This document shows, piece by piece, positions 44,398-54,897 of a stretch of DNA of 64,000 nt (positions are counted from its first letter, which is position 1; each line of letters begins with the position of its first letter). The stretch lies in assembly GCA_032629725.1 (NCBI GenBank), contig JAFEVB010000002.1:2666001-2730000 (forward strand), in the 5' to 3' direction. The translations under genes were made by a program, and so were the position numbers. Source of the stretch: Gremmenia infestans (taxonomy: Eukaryota > Ascomycota > Leotiomycetes > Helotiales > Hamatocanthoscyphaceae). The notes under the pieces are model-generated. The model was not told where the DNA came from. It saw nothing but the letters and a program-made list of their open reading frames with translations, and did not search any database.

Positions 44398-45826
44398 ATG
44401 CGCATCGCAAAATATAGCCTCTTGGCTACGGGTGTTATGTCTGGCATCCAAGGAGTCTTCTCTCAGTCTCAAGGAATCGGTGCTACAGTTAGCCCTGTTG
44501 GTCCAATATCACTGGGCAGTAATGCAAACGTCTCAGTCGCGCTGGGGGATCTCAAAGAGACGTCCCTTCTTCTCTGTCAGACGCTTGATGGGACGACTGC
44601 GTTCAAAATCACTGAGTTGGCAAGTAAGACTACCCATGAACACCCGCATCTCACAATGAAGAGGCTAACATACCAAAGAGCTCTGCGGCCCAGGAGGAAC
44701 TTGCCTAAATCCATTCACATCCAACGCAGCGAACGTTGTCAACACGGTGAGCTTCAAGATCGACGGAACAGATCCAAGCGGTCTGAGCAACTTTTTCTTC
44801 TGCCTCACTACCAGTAACGACAATACCTGTGGAGTTTACAGCGAAGTCTTCAACATCGCCGACCAAGATCAAAATGCTGTGGCTAGCAGCGCGGCTTCTT
44901 TCACTTCCCTCTCAACACCTATCACTCTCCAAAATGCACCTTTAGGTGCCTTGATTACCCTGGCACCAACAGGAACTATTGGATCACAATCAGTCATAAC
45001 ACCGGCACCGACAACCTTGCCATTAGACACATCCAGTTCTACTACTGGTTCGATCAGTACCTCCTTCACGACCCAGTCGTTACTACCTACCGGCACCACA
45101 ACCATCTCGCCAGCAGCAACAGCCTCATCAGCCGGAGATGCAACCTCTTCCTCCTCCTCCTCCTCCTCATCCAAAGGTGGTCTTAGTCTAGGTGCCAAAA
45201 TTGGGATTGCTCTGGGAGCTGCCGCCTTCGTGATCATCCTCCTTCTCCTTGCGCTATTCTGCCTCCGCAGGCGCCACGCAAAGCGGTCTGCCTCCAGCTC
45301 CGAACAAGTCATGCTTACCCGGTCTGGTCTAAATGACAGTCGAGATCTCATGACAGAAAAGGAAAGCTCGTCGGGTTCCCCTCTGCGCGACGACAACGAC
45401 ACCGACAGCGGACCGCCTATCCTGCCAGTGCTACCCGTAACGCGCCACTCGGCGCTCTCACCATACGAGACGCTACCCTCACAACCGTATTCTGGCATAG
45501 CAGCATCGGTACCGAGGAGCAAGACCAACTCTGCAGACAGCGATACGTTGGGGAGAGTTATAAGCCACCGTAGCGAGAGAACGATAGATGCACCAGCGGG
45601 AGCATCGAGTAATGGCCAACGTCTGAGCTTCCTGGGATACCATGGCATACCGAATTTCCCGGCACCGGGTGGGTTTATGGGCTCATTGGAGAACGAAGAT
45701 AGCCATAGTTATGTCACGAGCGAGGAGGAGGTACGGAGGTTAGAGGAGGTGCGGCGAGAAGAGGAGGAAGAGAGGAGGATCGACGCGGCGATAGCAGAGG
45801 CGGAGAGGCGGGGCCCGCTTCGATAG
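44398..45826 (+). CDS. Mid2/Wsc-like single-pass plasma-membrane protein, putative cell-surface sensor
   Basis: Exons: 44398-44623 and 44679-45826 (457 aa); the 55-nt intron has a GCTAAC branch. The signal peptide is MRIAKYSLLATGVMSGIQGV. The ectodomain has three or four Cys residues (LLLCQTLDG, KLCGPGGTCLNPF, FFFCLTTSNDNTCGVY), then a Ser/Thr-rich mucin-like stalk including a Ser10 run. The transmembrane helix at about residues 265-290 (IGIALGAAAFVIILLLLALF) is followed by CLRRRHAKR. The cytoplasmic tail is about 170 residues and ends in an EEVRRLEEVRREEEEERR coiled-coil-like segment. The architecture matches cell-wall stress sensors or similar glycoproteins, but no named domain was recognised, so the sensor role is inference. 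Confidence 0.8.
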
Positions 45827-46206
45827 TATTCTGGGTGGCGTTATCTGGGGTTGTTATTTATTAAACGGTTGGGCTTAGCGTGTATATATTTGCATGTCAC
45901 AACGACAGTGGAAAGACTTTGAAATGTATCATATTACGGACAATAGTAAATAGTCAAATATTCGAACAACTTTATGGTCTTAGTTTATGAGTCAAGACGC
46001 CGAGAATAATGCTTTCATTCTTTCCGATCCTGATGCTGATCCTATACATCGCCAAAACTGCAAGCCACGCCGTCGTGTCAAAACAAAAATAAAAATGCGC
46101 CCTGAAACACAAACTCCTGGAATGATCGCTTTACCAAAACCCCCACTTCCCAAATGAATAACCCGCATATCTCTATTAAAAACTCCCAGCCATGCTTGCG
46201 TGATGT
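45827..46206. other. Convergent intergenic region
   Basis: 380 nt of AT-rich 3' flank; nothing else is seen. Confidence 0.6.
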
Positions 46207-49200
46207 CTAAAAACCGTGTCCATGATAGCCTCCCGAATTACCCCTCCCGCGACCTCCTTGTTGCTGTGGTGGAAAGTACTGTTGCTGTGCTGGATAGAAG
46301 GATGGAGATTGCCTGCCCTGATCAGGAGCAGCATATCCTGGAGATGGAGTAGCCCAGCCTCCTCCTTGAGCGAAAACATTCGGTGCTGGCGATACCCAAG
46401 CTTGTTGGCCTTGGTGTTGAATAGGGTACTGGGGTTGTGGGTATTGAGGCATGTTACCATATTGCGATAGGCGCTGTCCTCCTGCCATCTGTTCGGGGTA
46501 TTGCTGATACATGGCTTGTTGCTGGCGCTGAGCGATCGCCTGCTGCACAGCCTGACTGTTAATGCCTTGTTTTATTTGTTGCTTTTCCTGTTCTCGAGCA
46601 GATATAGCACCAACCAGCCCACTCCCAGGCGCTGCTTGTCGATTGTTGTTTTGAGCCATATTGATCAAGGGCTGGCCTGTTACCCTAGCAAGGTGTTCTT
46701 GCTCCCGTGCTGATAACTTCGATGCAATATCACCAGATCCGGAGAGTCCAAGAGCTATGGAAGCTCCTCGAGAGCTGGGACGTTGGAGAAGGTCAGCAGA
46801 AGAGTTGCGGGAATGTCCTTGCTGAACCAGAAGCTCACTGGAACGATTTCGGACCAGAGGGGGAGTAGGTGTATTGCGGCCAAGTGTATTACCAGACTGT
46901 TGACGCTGGTGTGCATACAATGGTGTCGTTGCTGCCGCCGCTCGTTGCTGTACAAATTGCTCGGGGGTGATGCCATGCTGCTGTACCGAGGAGTTTGCAC
47001 CTATGGCCGTAGCCATACCAGGCTGCCATGCCAAAGTCCTGCTTTCGGCTGAAACATTGCGGTAATGTGAATGTTCAGGTGTGTTTATATTACGATTAGG
47101 TGGTGTAGACTGGCCGGGACTGTCAGGTCTTGGACTCCGGCGCTGTGGGGCTTTCTCTGCAGGATGGTTCATTCCAGGACCAGGACTAATACCCCTCGTA
47201 GGACTGCCATATCGTGGGCCAACATTTCCGTAAATCTGAGCTGGGCCGGGGCTTTGTCCTCGAGCTGGGCTTTGCTGTTGTGGCAGACGGTCCGAGGCAT
47301 AATTCAGAGTCGGGCCAAAGTCGATATGAATTGATGAGCGAATATCACCTAATTGTGGCATTCCAGCTTCTGAGTCTCCAACTGTCTTCTTTATCCCAGC
47401 TCGTGGTTTTTCGACCGATTTCTGTGTATCAATAGAAGGTCTTGCCGTGCTAGCATAATCTGGGGAGTCCGTTGAGGCTGTATCTGCGTAAAAGCTGCTC
47501 GCACCACTCTTTTGTCTGTGTACTAGAGATCCTGGGTGTAGCGTTTCACGTCGACCGATCATATCAAAAGCAGCTTGATCGATAACATGTCGTGCGAAAC
47601 TCCCTGTACTTGAAGCCGTTTCTACAGGGCTAGGAGCTGGGAGGCTCTCTTTTCGCAATGGAAGAGGTTTGCGGGTAATACTTTGGCTAGTCTGGAGTCG
47701 AGAAGGTTGAGGAATTACACTAGCAGTTAAGTCTGCGGACTGCTGTGGAAAGTGACCCTGTTGGGATGGAAGGTTTTGATTTTTCGAGTCTGGAGAAGAG
47801 AAAATTTGAGGCGGTTGATACGTACGAGAGTTGGGTGCATTGCCTCTGTTGTCAGGCGATGGAGGCATGGGGCCAGTAGTAATTTGGGAATTTGAAGGGT
47901 TATTTTTCGAGAAAGTAGGAGGATACTGCGTAGGCTGTTGAGGATGATTTGTTCGAGAATCGAAAACTAAAGGCCGCAAAGAAGAAGAATTTTCGAAAGA
48001 GAAACGGGATTTTAATGGTACTACCAAGCCTTCATTGAGACCGCCTTGGTTAGCACGATACTCATATATGTTGGCGTCTGACGGTACCCCTCTCTGACCC
48101 CTTTCCTCCGAGACTTGACCCACGTTCTGGTGTCTTTGATCTTCACTTGTTCTTGATTCTCCATGATACGCGGCTGCAACGCCACCGGCACCTGCTAGTT
48201 GAGAAAGAGTTGCGTTGGACATCCGGCTGTTAGCCTTGCGCAGCTCTGGCGAATCGTGAGGCTTGCTCGCTGGCATGGAGCCTGGAGCGTGCAAGAATGC
48301 TGGTGGGGCAGAAACCGGTTCGGGTGATGTTGTGGCCTGCAATTCTTGGAGCTCTCGAACGGGCGTTGCTCGGGCAGCTTGATCGTCTTCCAAGCTCACA
48401 CGCTCAGGGGTCGAAGCCATTTCACTCTTATATCGCAGACCAGACCCTTCGCGCCCAGAGATACTAACACTGTGAGGTGGGGGAGGAGGAGGTTGGTCAT
48501 GCACGCCATCATAGTGGGAAGATTGGCCTTGATAGCGGTCCAGATCGTGAGTTTCGGATACAGATCGATGACGTGCCAAGGAGTTTTGCCTGTGGGGTGC
48601 AAAGGCCACTCCTGCGGGAGCAGAATCAGTTCGCGGAACCCCGCCAAACGGTCCATCTATACCGGGAGCTCGACCCCAGCTAGCTGAAGGGGAAGATTTG
48701 ACCGAGGCTGCATCATCGAACTGTATCCGACTTCGAGATGGGCCGTAACTGTTTCGGGTGCTTTTTCGACTGCTATACCTGCTGTTCGTTCCACTGCCAT
48801 TTTCTATGGCTGTCATTCGCTTCTTGGTAAGTTCCTTCAATTTTCGTCTCCACTCAGACTCTCTCCAATTAGCGCTCCCTTGTTCAACGATGAGCCCCGT
48901 AACATCTAATATCTCCAGGTAACCATATCGACGATGTTTAGGCATTGCAAACATTAGACTCTGAGGATCTGACGTATCGGCTATCAACCGACCTGGGCGC
49001 CCATACAAAGCGAAAGTATCAAATACGGGAAACAGCCAGCGCAGCATCATCTCAAACCCGCTTACAGCAGGATGGACTTCCGGCATAACAAAGACGAACC
49101 CCTCTGTTGTTGAAAGGGGATTTGAATGAATTGTTATCGATCCCTCAACTTTGACCAGAGTCGAAGCATCTATAAGCGGCTTCGATTGTGGGTAGATGGC

Positions 49201-50398
49201 GAAAGCCGAGTACGCTTCCGTAATTGTAGCAATTGGACGGACCTTCTTCGTCTTCCTTGTGTCGTAAAATTTAATATCCCCCTTTAGAATAGGAGACCTT
49301 GATCGATCGTACGCCGACTTCTTCTTGTTGACCTGTTTCTGTATTTTCTGTATCTCTTTTTCATCTGGTGGTGTGATAACACACCAACAGCGGCGCCACG
49401 GGGTCCCAGCACCGAATCTCACCCTTGCCCAGTCCTCCGATCTAAGCTTCGAGCGTTCCATTATGACGTTGATGTTATTCAAAGCTTTGCCTTTTCCAGC
49501 AATCAGCGCGCCAGTATAAGCCTCCTGCAAGGTGGCATGCTCATACATTGCTAGTCGGATTCCTGCAGTCCATTGGACTAAAGAATGATGCGAGTTGAAG
49601 TGCAGGAGATATCGGTTCTTCCCAGCAGTAGAAACACTGAGGACATTTTGCAAAGGGGCCTCATTGTCTGATCGTGTAGGGAGTGATTCAATCTAACAAT
49701 TTTAGGTTAGAAGAAAATCCTCATTTGATTTTCGGAACTTATGTTTACCATTTTAATTGATGCATCCGTCAAATTGATGAATTTAGGGAGGACTTCTCCA
49801 TCTTGACCTGCTGCATCTAAGTCTGCAGCGTCCCACAAGGAGAGAACTGTCCCCACAAGCTGTGCAAAGCATTCCGTCCAAGTCCGATCCGCATTCGCTC
49901 TGCCATCTAGAAAAGTTAGAAATCAGGCCAGGGAATATGGTAGCATAAGCTCACGTGTGTTTTGATCATCTAATTTCAAGAAGTAGCCCTCTTGATACAG
50001 CTTGTTTGCATGGCTATTCAGAAATGTGAAAATGGGTTGCAACTCAGGCAAAGTATCCTGGGACACGTCCATCAGAGGAGGCTGGTATGTCTGCACCATA
50101 GACATGGGCCTTGATGAAGCTCGCTCTCGCTGGATTCTTGGTTGGGGGGAGCTGTTGTCCATGTTATATGAGTGGACTGTAGAAGCGCCTGTCGCCCCCG
50201 AGTCCTTTGAAAGCTCCTGCCTCGGTGGTTCATATTTGAAGGAATCTTGTCTCGTCTTGAGGGGCGCCGCTGATGCCGGAGAGCTTGAGTCTCGATTGGA
50301 GAAACTGGACATAAAAGAGAGCACTAGATAGATACAAGCATTAGCATTTATTCAGGCATCGCATCGCATGGCAGCTTACCTCTATTACGAGTTCCCAT
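46207..50398 (-). CDS. Caf120/Skg3-like PH-domain protein (CCR4-NOT associated)
   Basis: Exons: 50380-50398, 49955-50323, 49749-49906, 46207-49692; 1,343 aa. The tiny first exon (19 nt, MGTRNR) is supported by its phase and by the following VLSFMSSFSNRDSS. The N-terminal part includes LPELQPIFTFLNSHANKLYQ and EGYFLKLDDQNTHGRANADR, then WTECFAQLVGTVLSLWDAAD, the start of the PH-like region. It continues with NRYLLHFNSHHSLVQWTAGI and RFGAGTPWRRCWCVITPPDE, and ends near WRRKLKELTKKRM. The remaining about 850 residues are disordered: Ser/Pro-rich, then Gln-rich, with a final GGRGRGNSGGYHGHGF. Yeast Caf120 associates with CCR4-NOT and Skg3 localises to growth sites. The function here is assigned only by the N-terminal similarity. 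Confidence 0.87.
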
Positions 50399-50618
50399 TT
50401 TGGGACCTTCGGGGTAAGTCATAAGGAAAATAGTGGTATTGCTGAAGTTCCAAGTCCGCGCGATCCGGATAGGCACACTATCAAAGCAGTCGGGTTTTTG
50501 TTACGGTGACGGTGTGGTCTGGTGGCCCCGGGGGGATCGGACGAAGCGGCGAAAATAGTCTTTTTGCAAGACAACAAACGAAGGAGGAGAGGGAGGAGAG
50601 GAAGAAGAGGAAGAAGAG

Positions 50619-50640
50619 GACGCAGACGCAGACGCAGACG
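50619..50640 (+). repeat. (GACGCA) hexamer repeat
   Basis: Nearly four perfect units at the end of a long purine-rich stretch. Confidence 0.85.
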
Positions 50641-50967
50641 ATCTGACGAGGGCGGCGGCAAAGATATGAGAGGTCGGGAGGGGGGGTTGAGGAACGAGTG
50701 AATGATGTTTGAATGATCTATGATGGCAGGAGACGACGAGGGCATTACGGTACTTGTACGGTACTAGGCAATTGTATAGCGCTGCACGGTACGTCACCTA
50801 GTCGTTTTAGGGCATCACCAAGAGGTAAGAGGGACATGATGACAGGATAATACGAGAAGCAAGCCCGAAGTACCTGTAGGTAATTTATAATGTAAAATTA
50901 AATCCAAAATCCCACTCCTACTTAGGACCGTACTTGATAATGCATATCTGCATCCAATATAAGTATA

Positions 50968-50999
50968 GGTATGGTATGGTATGGTACGGTACGGTACGG
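50968..50999 (+). repeat. GGTAT/GGTAC pentamer array
   Basis: Three GGTAT units pass into three GGTAC units; it belongs to the same sequence type as the tract at 44145-44175. Confidence 0.85.
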
Positions 51000-51401
51000 A
51001 ATGGAAGGGATATCCAACCACCGGGTAATAGTAATAGTAATAATACTGTAATGTAAGCTTTGAAGATGAGATGAGATGAAGTTGCCTGAATCAAAACACC
51101 CAGCCGAGTATCGGGAATCCCCAAGCCAAGTTACAATATAAGCAGCCTCCTCATCTTTCTAGAGAGTACAAAGGGTCTTCTTGGATTATTAAATCGATTT
51201 GATTTCAACCAAGTCTTTTAGTTCAAGCCTCCCGTCCCAGAAGGGTAATTTAATTCTTCTCACCCCCACCCCACCCTCTGGTCTTATCTAAAAGTTAAAC
51301 CCGCAATCCTGGTGATCCTCTATCCTGTCCTGTCCACAATATCACATCAGCTGGTTCATGGTGCAGTCTTGAAATCATCACGTCTCATCCACGACGCTGG
51401 G

Positions 51402-52698
51402 ATGAGGAGGTCGTTTCTTCCAACCCAAGTTGCGCGAGCCATACACCATCAGTCACGCAATTCTTCTTCCTCCTCGTCCTCCTCCTCGTCCTCTTCTTTC
51501 CTTCACAACAGCCTTCCGACACATCGGCCTGAGTTGCCATCCGTCACAACCTCTGCGAATCCCGACCCAGACAGACCACCTCTGCCCAAGGAACTCCCGC
51601 CTTTTCGATTCGAAACCGCCATCTCTCTATATGCCAAACGCGCCCCAAGGCCTTTCCCCCCGCCATTTCTTTCTCCACCCTCAGGATCTTTTTCGGACCC
51701 TCTTAGCACACATCACAGGAGCCGGAATAGGCGCCCACTTGTCAACGGAGAACTAATTCGAGGCTATACGAATGGGGATGACGCAGTATATGTCAGCGAA
51801 CAATTCATTGGGGCAAATGATGGAGTTGGTGCGTGGTCTACACGCCCGGGAGGACATGCCGGGTTTGTCTCGTCCTGGTTGTCACTGTTTATTTGACTAA
51901 GATTATGTAGACTTTGGTCTCGGTTGGTATTACACTTCTGGGCCATGGAGATAGAGCAGCATGCGAATCGAGTACGGCCTCCGGGGCAAAAGTACGAGCC
52001 CAATCCTGTCGATTGTCTCCAGAAAGCGTACCAAGCTACGATAGAAGCAACCTCGAAACCAAACAAGTGGCAAGGAACAACCACAGCAGCGGGTGCTCAA
52101 TTGCATTTCCAGCACGTTGATGATGATCCGAATGCACCGGCCACTCCATTATTATATGTCACCAATCTTGGTGATTCGCAAGTCCTTGTCCTCAGACCCA
52201 GATATTCCGAACTCGTATACAAAACTTTACCGCAATGGCATTGGTTCGATTGCCCACTTCAATTGGGCACCAATAGTCCCGATACTCCTCGAGAGAACGC
52301 AGTTCTAGACAAAATTGAAATAGAGGAGAACGATGTGGTTCTAGCCATGTCGGATGGGGTTATAGACAACCTATGGGATCATGAGATCATACAGAGTGTT
52401 GTTAGCAGCATACGAAAATGGGAAGAGGGACAAGGTGGTGAGAGCAGCGGAGATCGATGCGGTGGTGCTGGTGGAGGTATGAAATTCGTTGCGGAAGAGT
52501 TGATGAAAGCAGCCAAGATCATAGCTACAGATCCATTCGCAGAAAGCCCATTTATGGAACATGCAGTGGAGGAGGGTCTGGCCATGGAAGGAGGTGAGAC
52601 ACTCGTGAATACCTGAAATGGTAATTAGCTGACACTATCAAGGCAAACTCGATGATATTAGCGTCGTAGCAGCCCTTTGCAAACGCAACAAAGGTTGA
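51402..52698 (+). CDS. PTC7: Mitochondrial PP2C-type protein phosphatase, Ptc7-like
   Basis: Exons: 51402-51862, 51911-52593, 52643-52698 (399 aa). The start is the first in-frame ATG and gives an Arg-rich N-terminus (MRRSFLPTQVARAIHHQSRN) like a mitochondrial presequence, followed by a 12-Ser run encoded by TCC/TCG repeats. PP2C motifs: GYTNGDDAVYVSE, GANDGVGAWSTRPGG (metal-binding Asp kept; the usual VADGVGGW is changed), KWQGTTTAAGAQL, YVTNLGDSQVLVLR, VVLAMSDGVIDNLWDHEI and GKLDDISVVAALC. Yeast Ptc7 dephosphorylates coenzyme Q biosynthesis protein Coq7; the same role is plausible. The last exon is only 56 nt, with the terminal Asp motif split by a 49-nt intron. Confidence 0.92.
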
Positions 52699-53248
52699 AT
52701 ATGAGGTTTTGCTTAGCCAGATAAGGCGAGATAGAAAAACCGCCAGTTGAGTCAGTACTGCCCGGACTGGACCGTAAACCATCAAAGGGCTACAACAAAA
52801 CTGCCATCAGAGAGGGCAAAGAGCAGATTCAATAGCCACTGAAGCCCAGATTATTGGGATCAATCACGTCAATTTAGATTCGACATCTCGGTTTCAAAAT
52901 TACCGTTGTGGTTCTGAAGCACGGTGTTTCAGGCATAGCCAGGTCAGACATTACGAGAATGGTACTTTATGTCTATCTATTTATTGGTGATAGACCTACG
53001 GGTTTTTAGCTAGCGATGGCATGCATTCAAAAGGCTTGAAATGAAAGTAGAATGAAGTGAAGTGCAGTGAAATGAGTTGGCGAAGATATAAATATAAAAG
53101 TCCTGGCGCTAGATTTTCACGCTATTGATAAGATAAGAAAGCTTAAATTTCGAACTTTACTTCAAACATACTTTTTGCGACCACCACCAGAACATCTACA
53201 TCTCGCTGTGCGCCAAAATACCGTTCTGGATCCAGACATTGCACCAAC
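52699..53248. other. Intergenic region between PTC7-like gene and UTP23
   Basis: 550 nt. It contains a degenerate AAGTGAAGTGCAGTGAAATG repeat near 53055-53075 and the UTP23 leader. No other gene is seen. Confidence 0.6.
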
Positions 53249-54224
53249 ATGAGGGGAAAACGGTCAAAGCAATATAGGAAGCTCATGCAGCAGTATGGGC
53301 TGAATTTTGGATTCCGCGAACCATACCAAGTGCTCGGTAGGCTTTGAGCTTCGCAATATCCTCTTTTTTAGCACTGCTAATATTCCACCAGTCGATGCAG
53401 ATATTCTCAGAGATGCAGATAAGTTCAAGATGGACCTCGTGGGGGGGGCTAGAGCGAACCCTTCACGGCCAAGTCAAGCCGAGTAAGCATCTTCAACTCT
53501 CCTTGTGACAACCAACGGCTAAACAGGCTCAGTGATAACGCAATGCTCGATGCGACACCTCTACGCCGCTGCCACTGAACCAGGCGTCTCATATCTTATC
53601 GACAAAGCAAAGACCTACGAACGAAGACGATGCGGCCACCATCCAGATGACCACCCCACCCCACTCAGCTCGAAAGAATGTCTGGCCTCGGTAGTTGATC
53701 CCAAGGACAGTAAGACGAATAAACACAGATATGTGGTAGCCAGTCAGGAGCAAGAAGTTAGAAAGCACATGCGAGGTGTTCTGGGTGTGCCTCTGATATA
53801 TATCAACAGAAGTGTAATGATTATGGAGCCTATGGCGGGAGCAACGTCTGAAAACAGGGACAGGGAAGAGCGCGGGAAATTTAGGGCCGGTCTTAAGAGG
53901 GGAAGTGGGAGTTTGAAGAGGAAGAGGGAGGACAACGATAATGGGGAAGTCGAAGGCCATGCTGAAGGTGGTAAACCCCGAAAGAAGACAGTCAAGGGTC
54001 CGAAAGGTCCAAATCCTCTGTCTGTGAAGAAGGCCAAGAAGAAGTCAACTGACGAAGAGGACGCAACTCGTTGGGAGGGTAACAAAATGGAAGCACCAGG
54101 TGAAGGGTCTGCAGAGCAAAAAGATGCGGACTCAGGAATAAAGCGGAAAAGAAGACGGAAGCACAAGTCTGGCGCCAATGGGGAAGAGGCTGGTGAGGCA
54201 GAGCCTGTGCTCGAAGTAGAATAA
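53249..54224 (+). CDS. UTP23: rRNA-processing PIN-domain protein Utp23, with a 1-nt frameshift in a G run
   Basis: Exons: 53249-53336, 53392-53482, 53533-54224. SSU processome protein with a degenerate PIN domain, needed for release of snR30 and 18S maturation. Marks: MRGKRSKQYRKLMQQYGLNF, REPYQVLVDADILRDADKFK, ITQCSMRHLYAAATE, and the Zn motif ERRRCGHHPDDHPTPLS with KECL, then NKHRYVVASQEQEVRKHM and VPLIYINRSVMIMEP. The tail is Lys/Arg-rich with GPKGPNPLSVKKAKKK. Removing one G from the eight-G run at 53451-53458 gives DLVGGLERTLHGQVKP, and the second intron then joins VKP to MITQCSM exactly as in the family. As written, the frame instead reads GGARANPSRPSQAE and meets a stop. Length after this correction would be 289 aa. 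Confidence 0.88.
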
Positions 54225-54897
54225 AAGTCGTTTCGTGGCGTTGGGCAAGTTCATCAGAGTTCTCTTATAGCAAAAGTCGGCGTTAAATACCCTGGGTAAT
54301 GAACTGAGACAGTGGGATTGCCTTGAAAACAATATCATACTGCATCATGCTCGCCATACAGGACAGGAATCTTCTCGTACTGGTGAACACGAACAAGCTT
54401 TTTCTTTGTACGGCTTCCAATTCAACATCCATCCATTCCACAGGCAAGAACAGCACGCCAATCCAAGTTGGGTACTTTTACTAAAATCAAATTACCATTT
54501 CATTACTATATATAGAATACTATTGTCTCGGAGTATCCCTTTTTTTGACAAGAGACTTAGTCGTCAGCCACGCAAAGTTTATTACACGCTGCCACTCTTT
54601 TTAAACGTCAGTCACCCCAGTCAAAGCGCTAGAATATCATCCAAGTGCACTCAACTCCTGATGCTCCACCTCACCTCACACCTCACCAAGCTCACCATTT
54701 GATACTCAGCATGTGTCTTCTCCGGAGCGCCAAAATCTTATCCTCTTATTATCAATTTGCTGTGGCCCTATCATAGCCTTTGTTGACCTGAGTTGCGACT
54801 TTTTAGATGCGAAAGAGAAACAAAGAGGTGCTTATAGTAGACGTTTAGCAAGCGGTGGGCGTGGACCTGGACCTGGACCTGGACCTGGACAAGCAAC
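54225..54897. other. Intergenic region before DUF726 gene
   Basis: 673 nt. It includes CTCACCTCACACCTCACC-like repeats near 54665-54690 and the GGACCT array immediately before the start codon. Confidence 0.6.
54863..54890 (+). repeat. (GGACCT)4 hexamer repeat in the leader of the DUF726 gene
   Basis: Four perfect units plus GGAC, ending eight bases before the ATG at 54898. Each unit is self-complementary in pairs (GGACC/GGTCC-like), so it could affect initiation. Confidence 0.85.

Larger units (their letters stand above)
50399..51401. other. Divergent promoter region (CAF120-like / PTC7-like) with repeats
   Basis: No gene. It has a purine-rich GAGGAGAGG block and (GACGCA)n at 50619-50640. 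GTACGG-type sequence lies near 50745-50765, the GGTAT/GGTAC array at 50968-50999, and AATAGTAATAGTAATAATA near 51026-51044. Confidence 0.65.
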
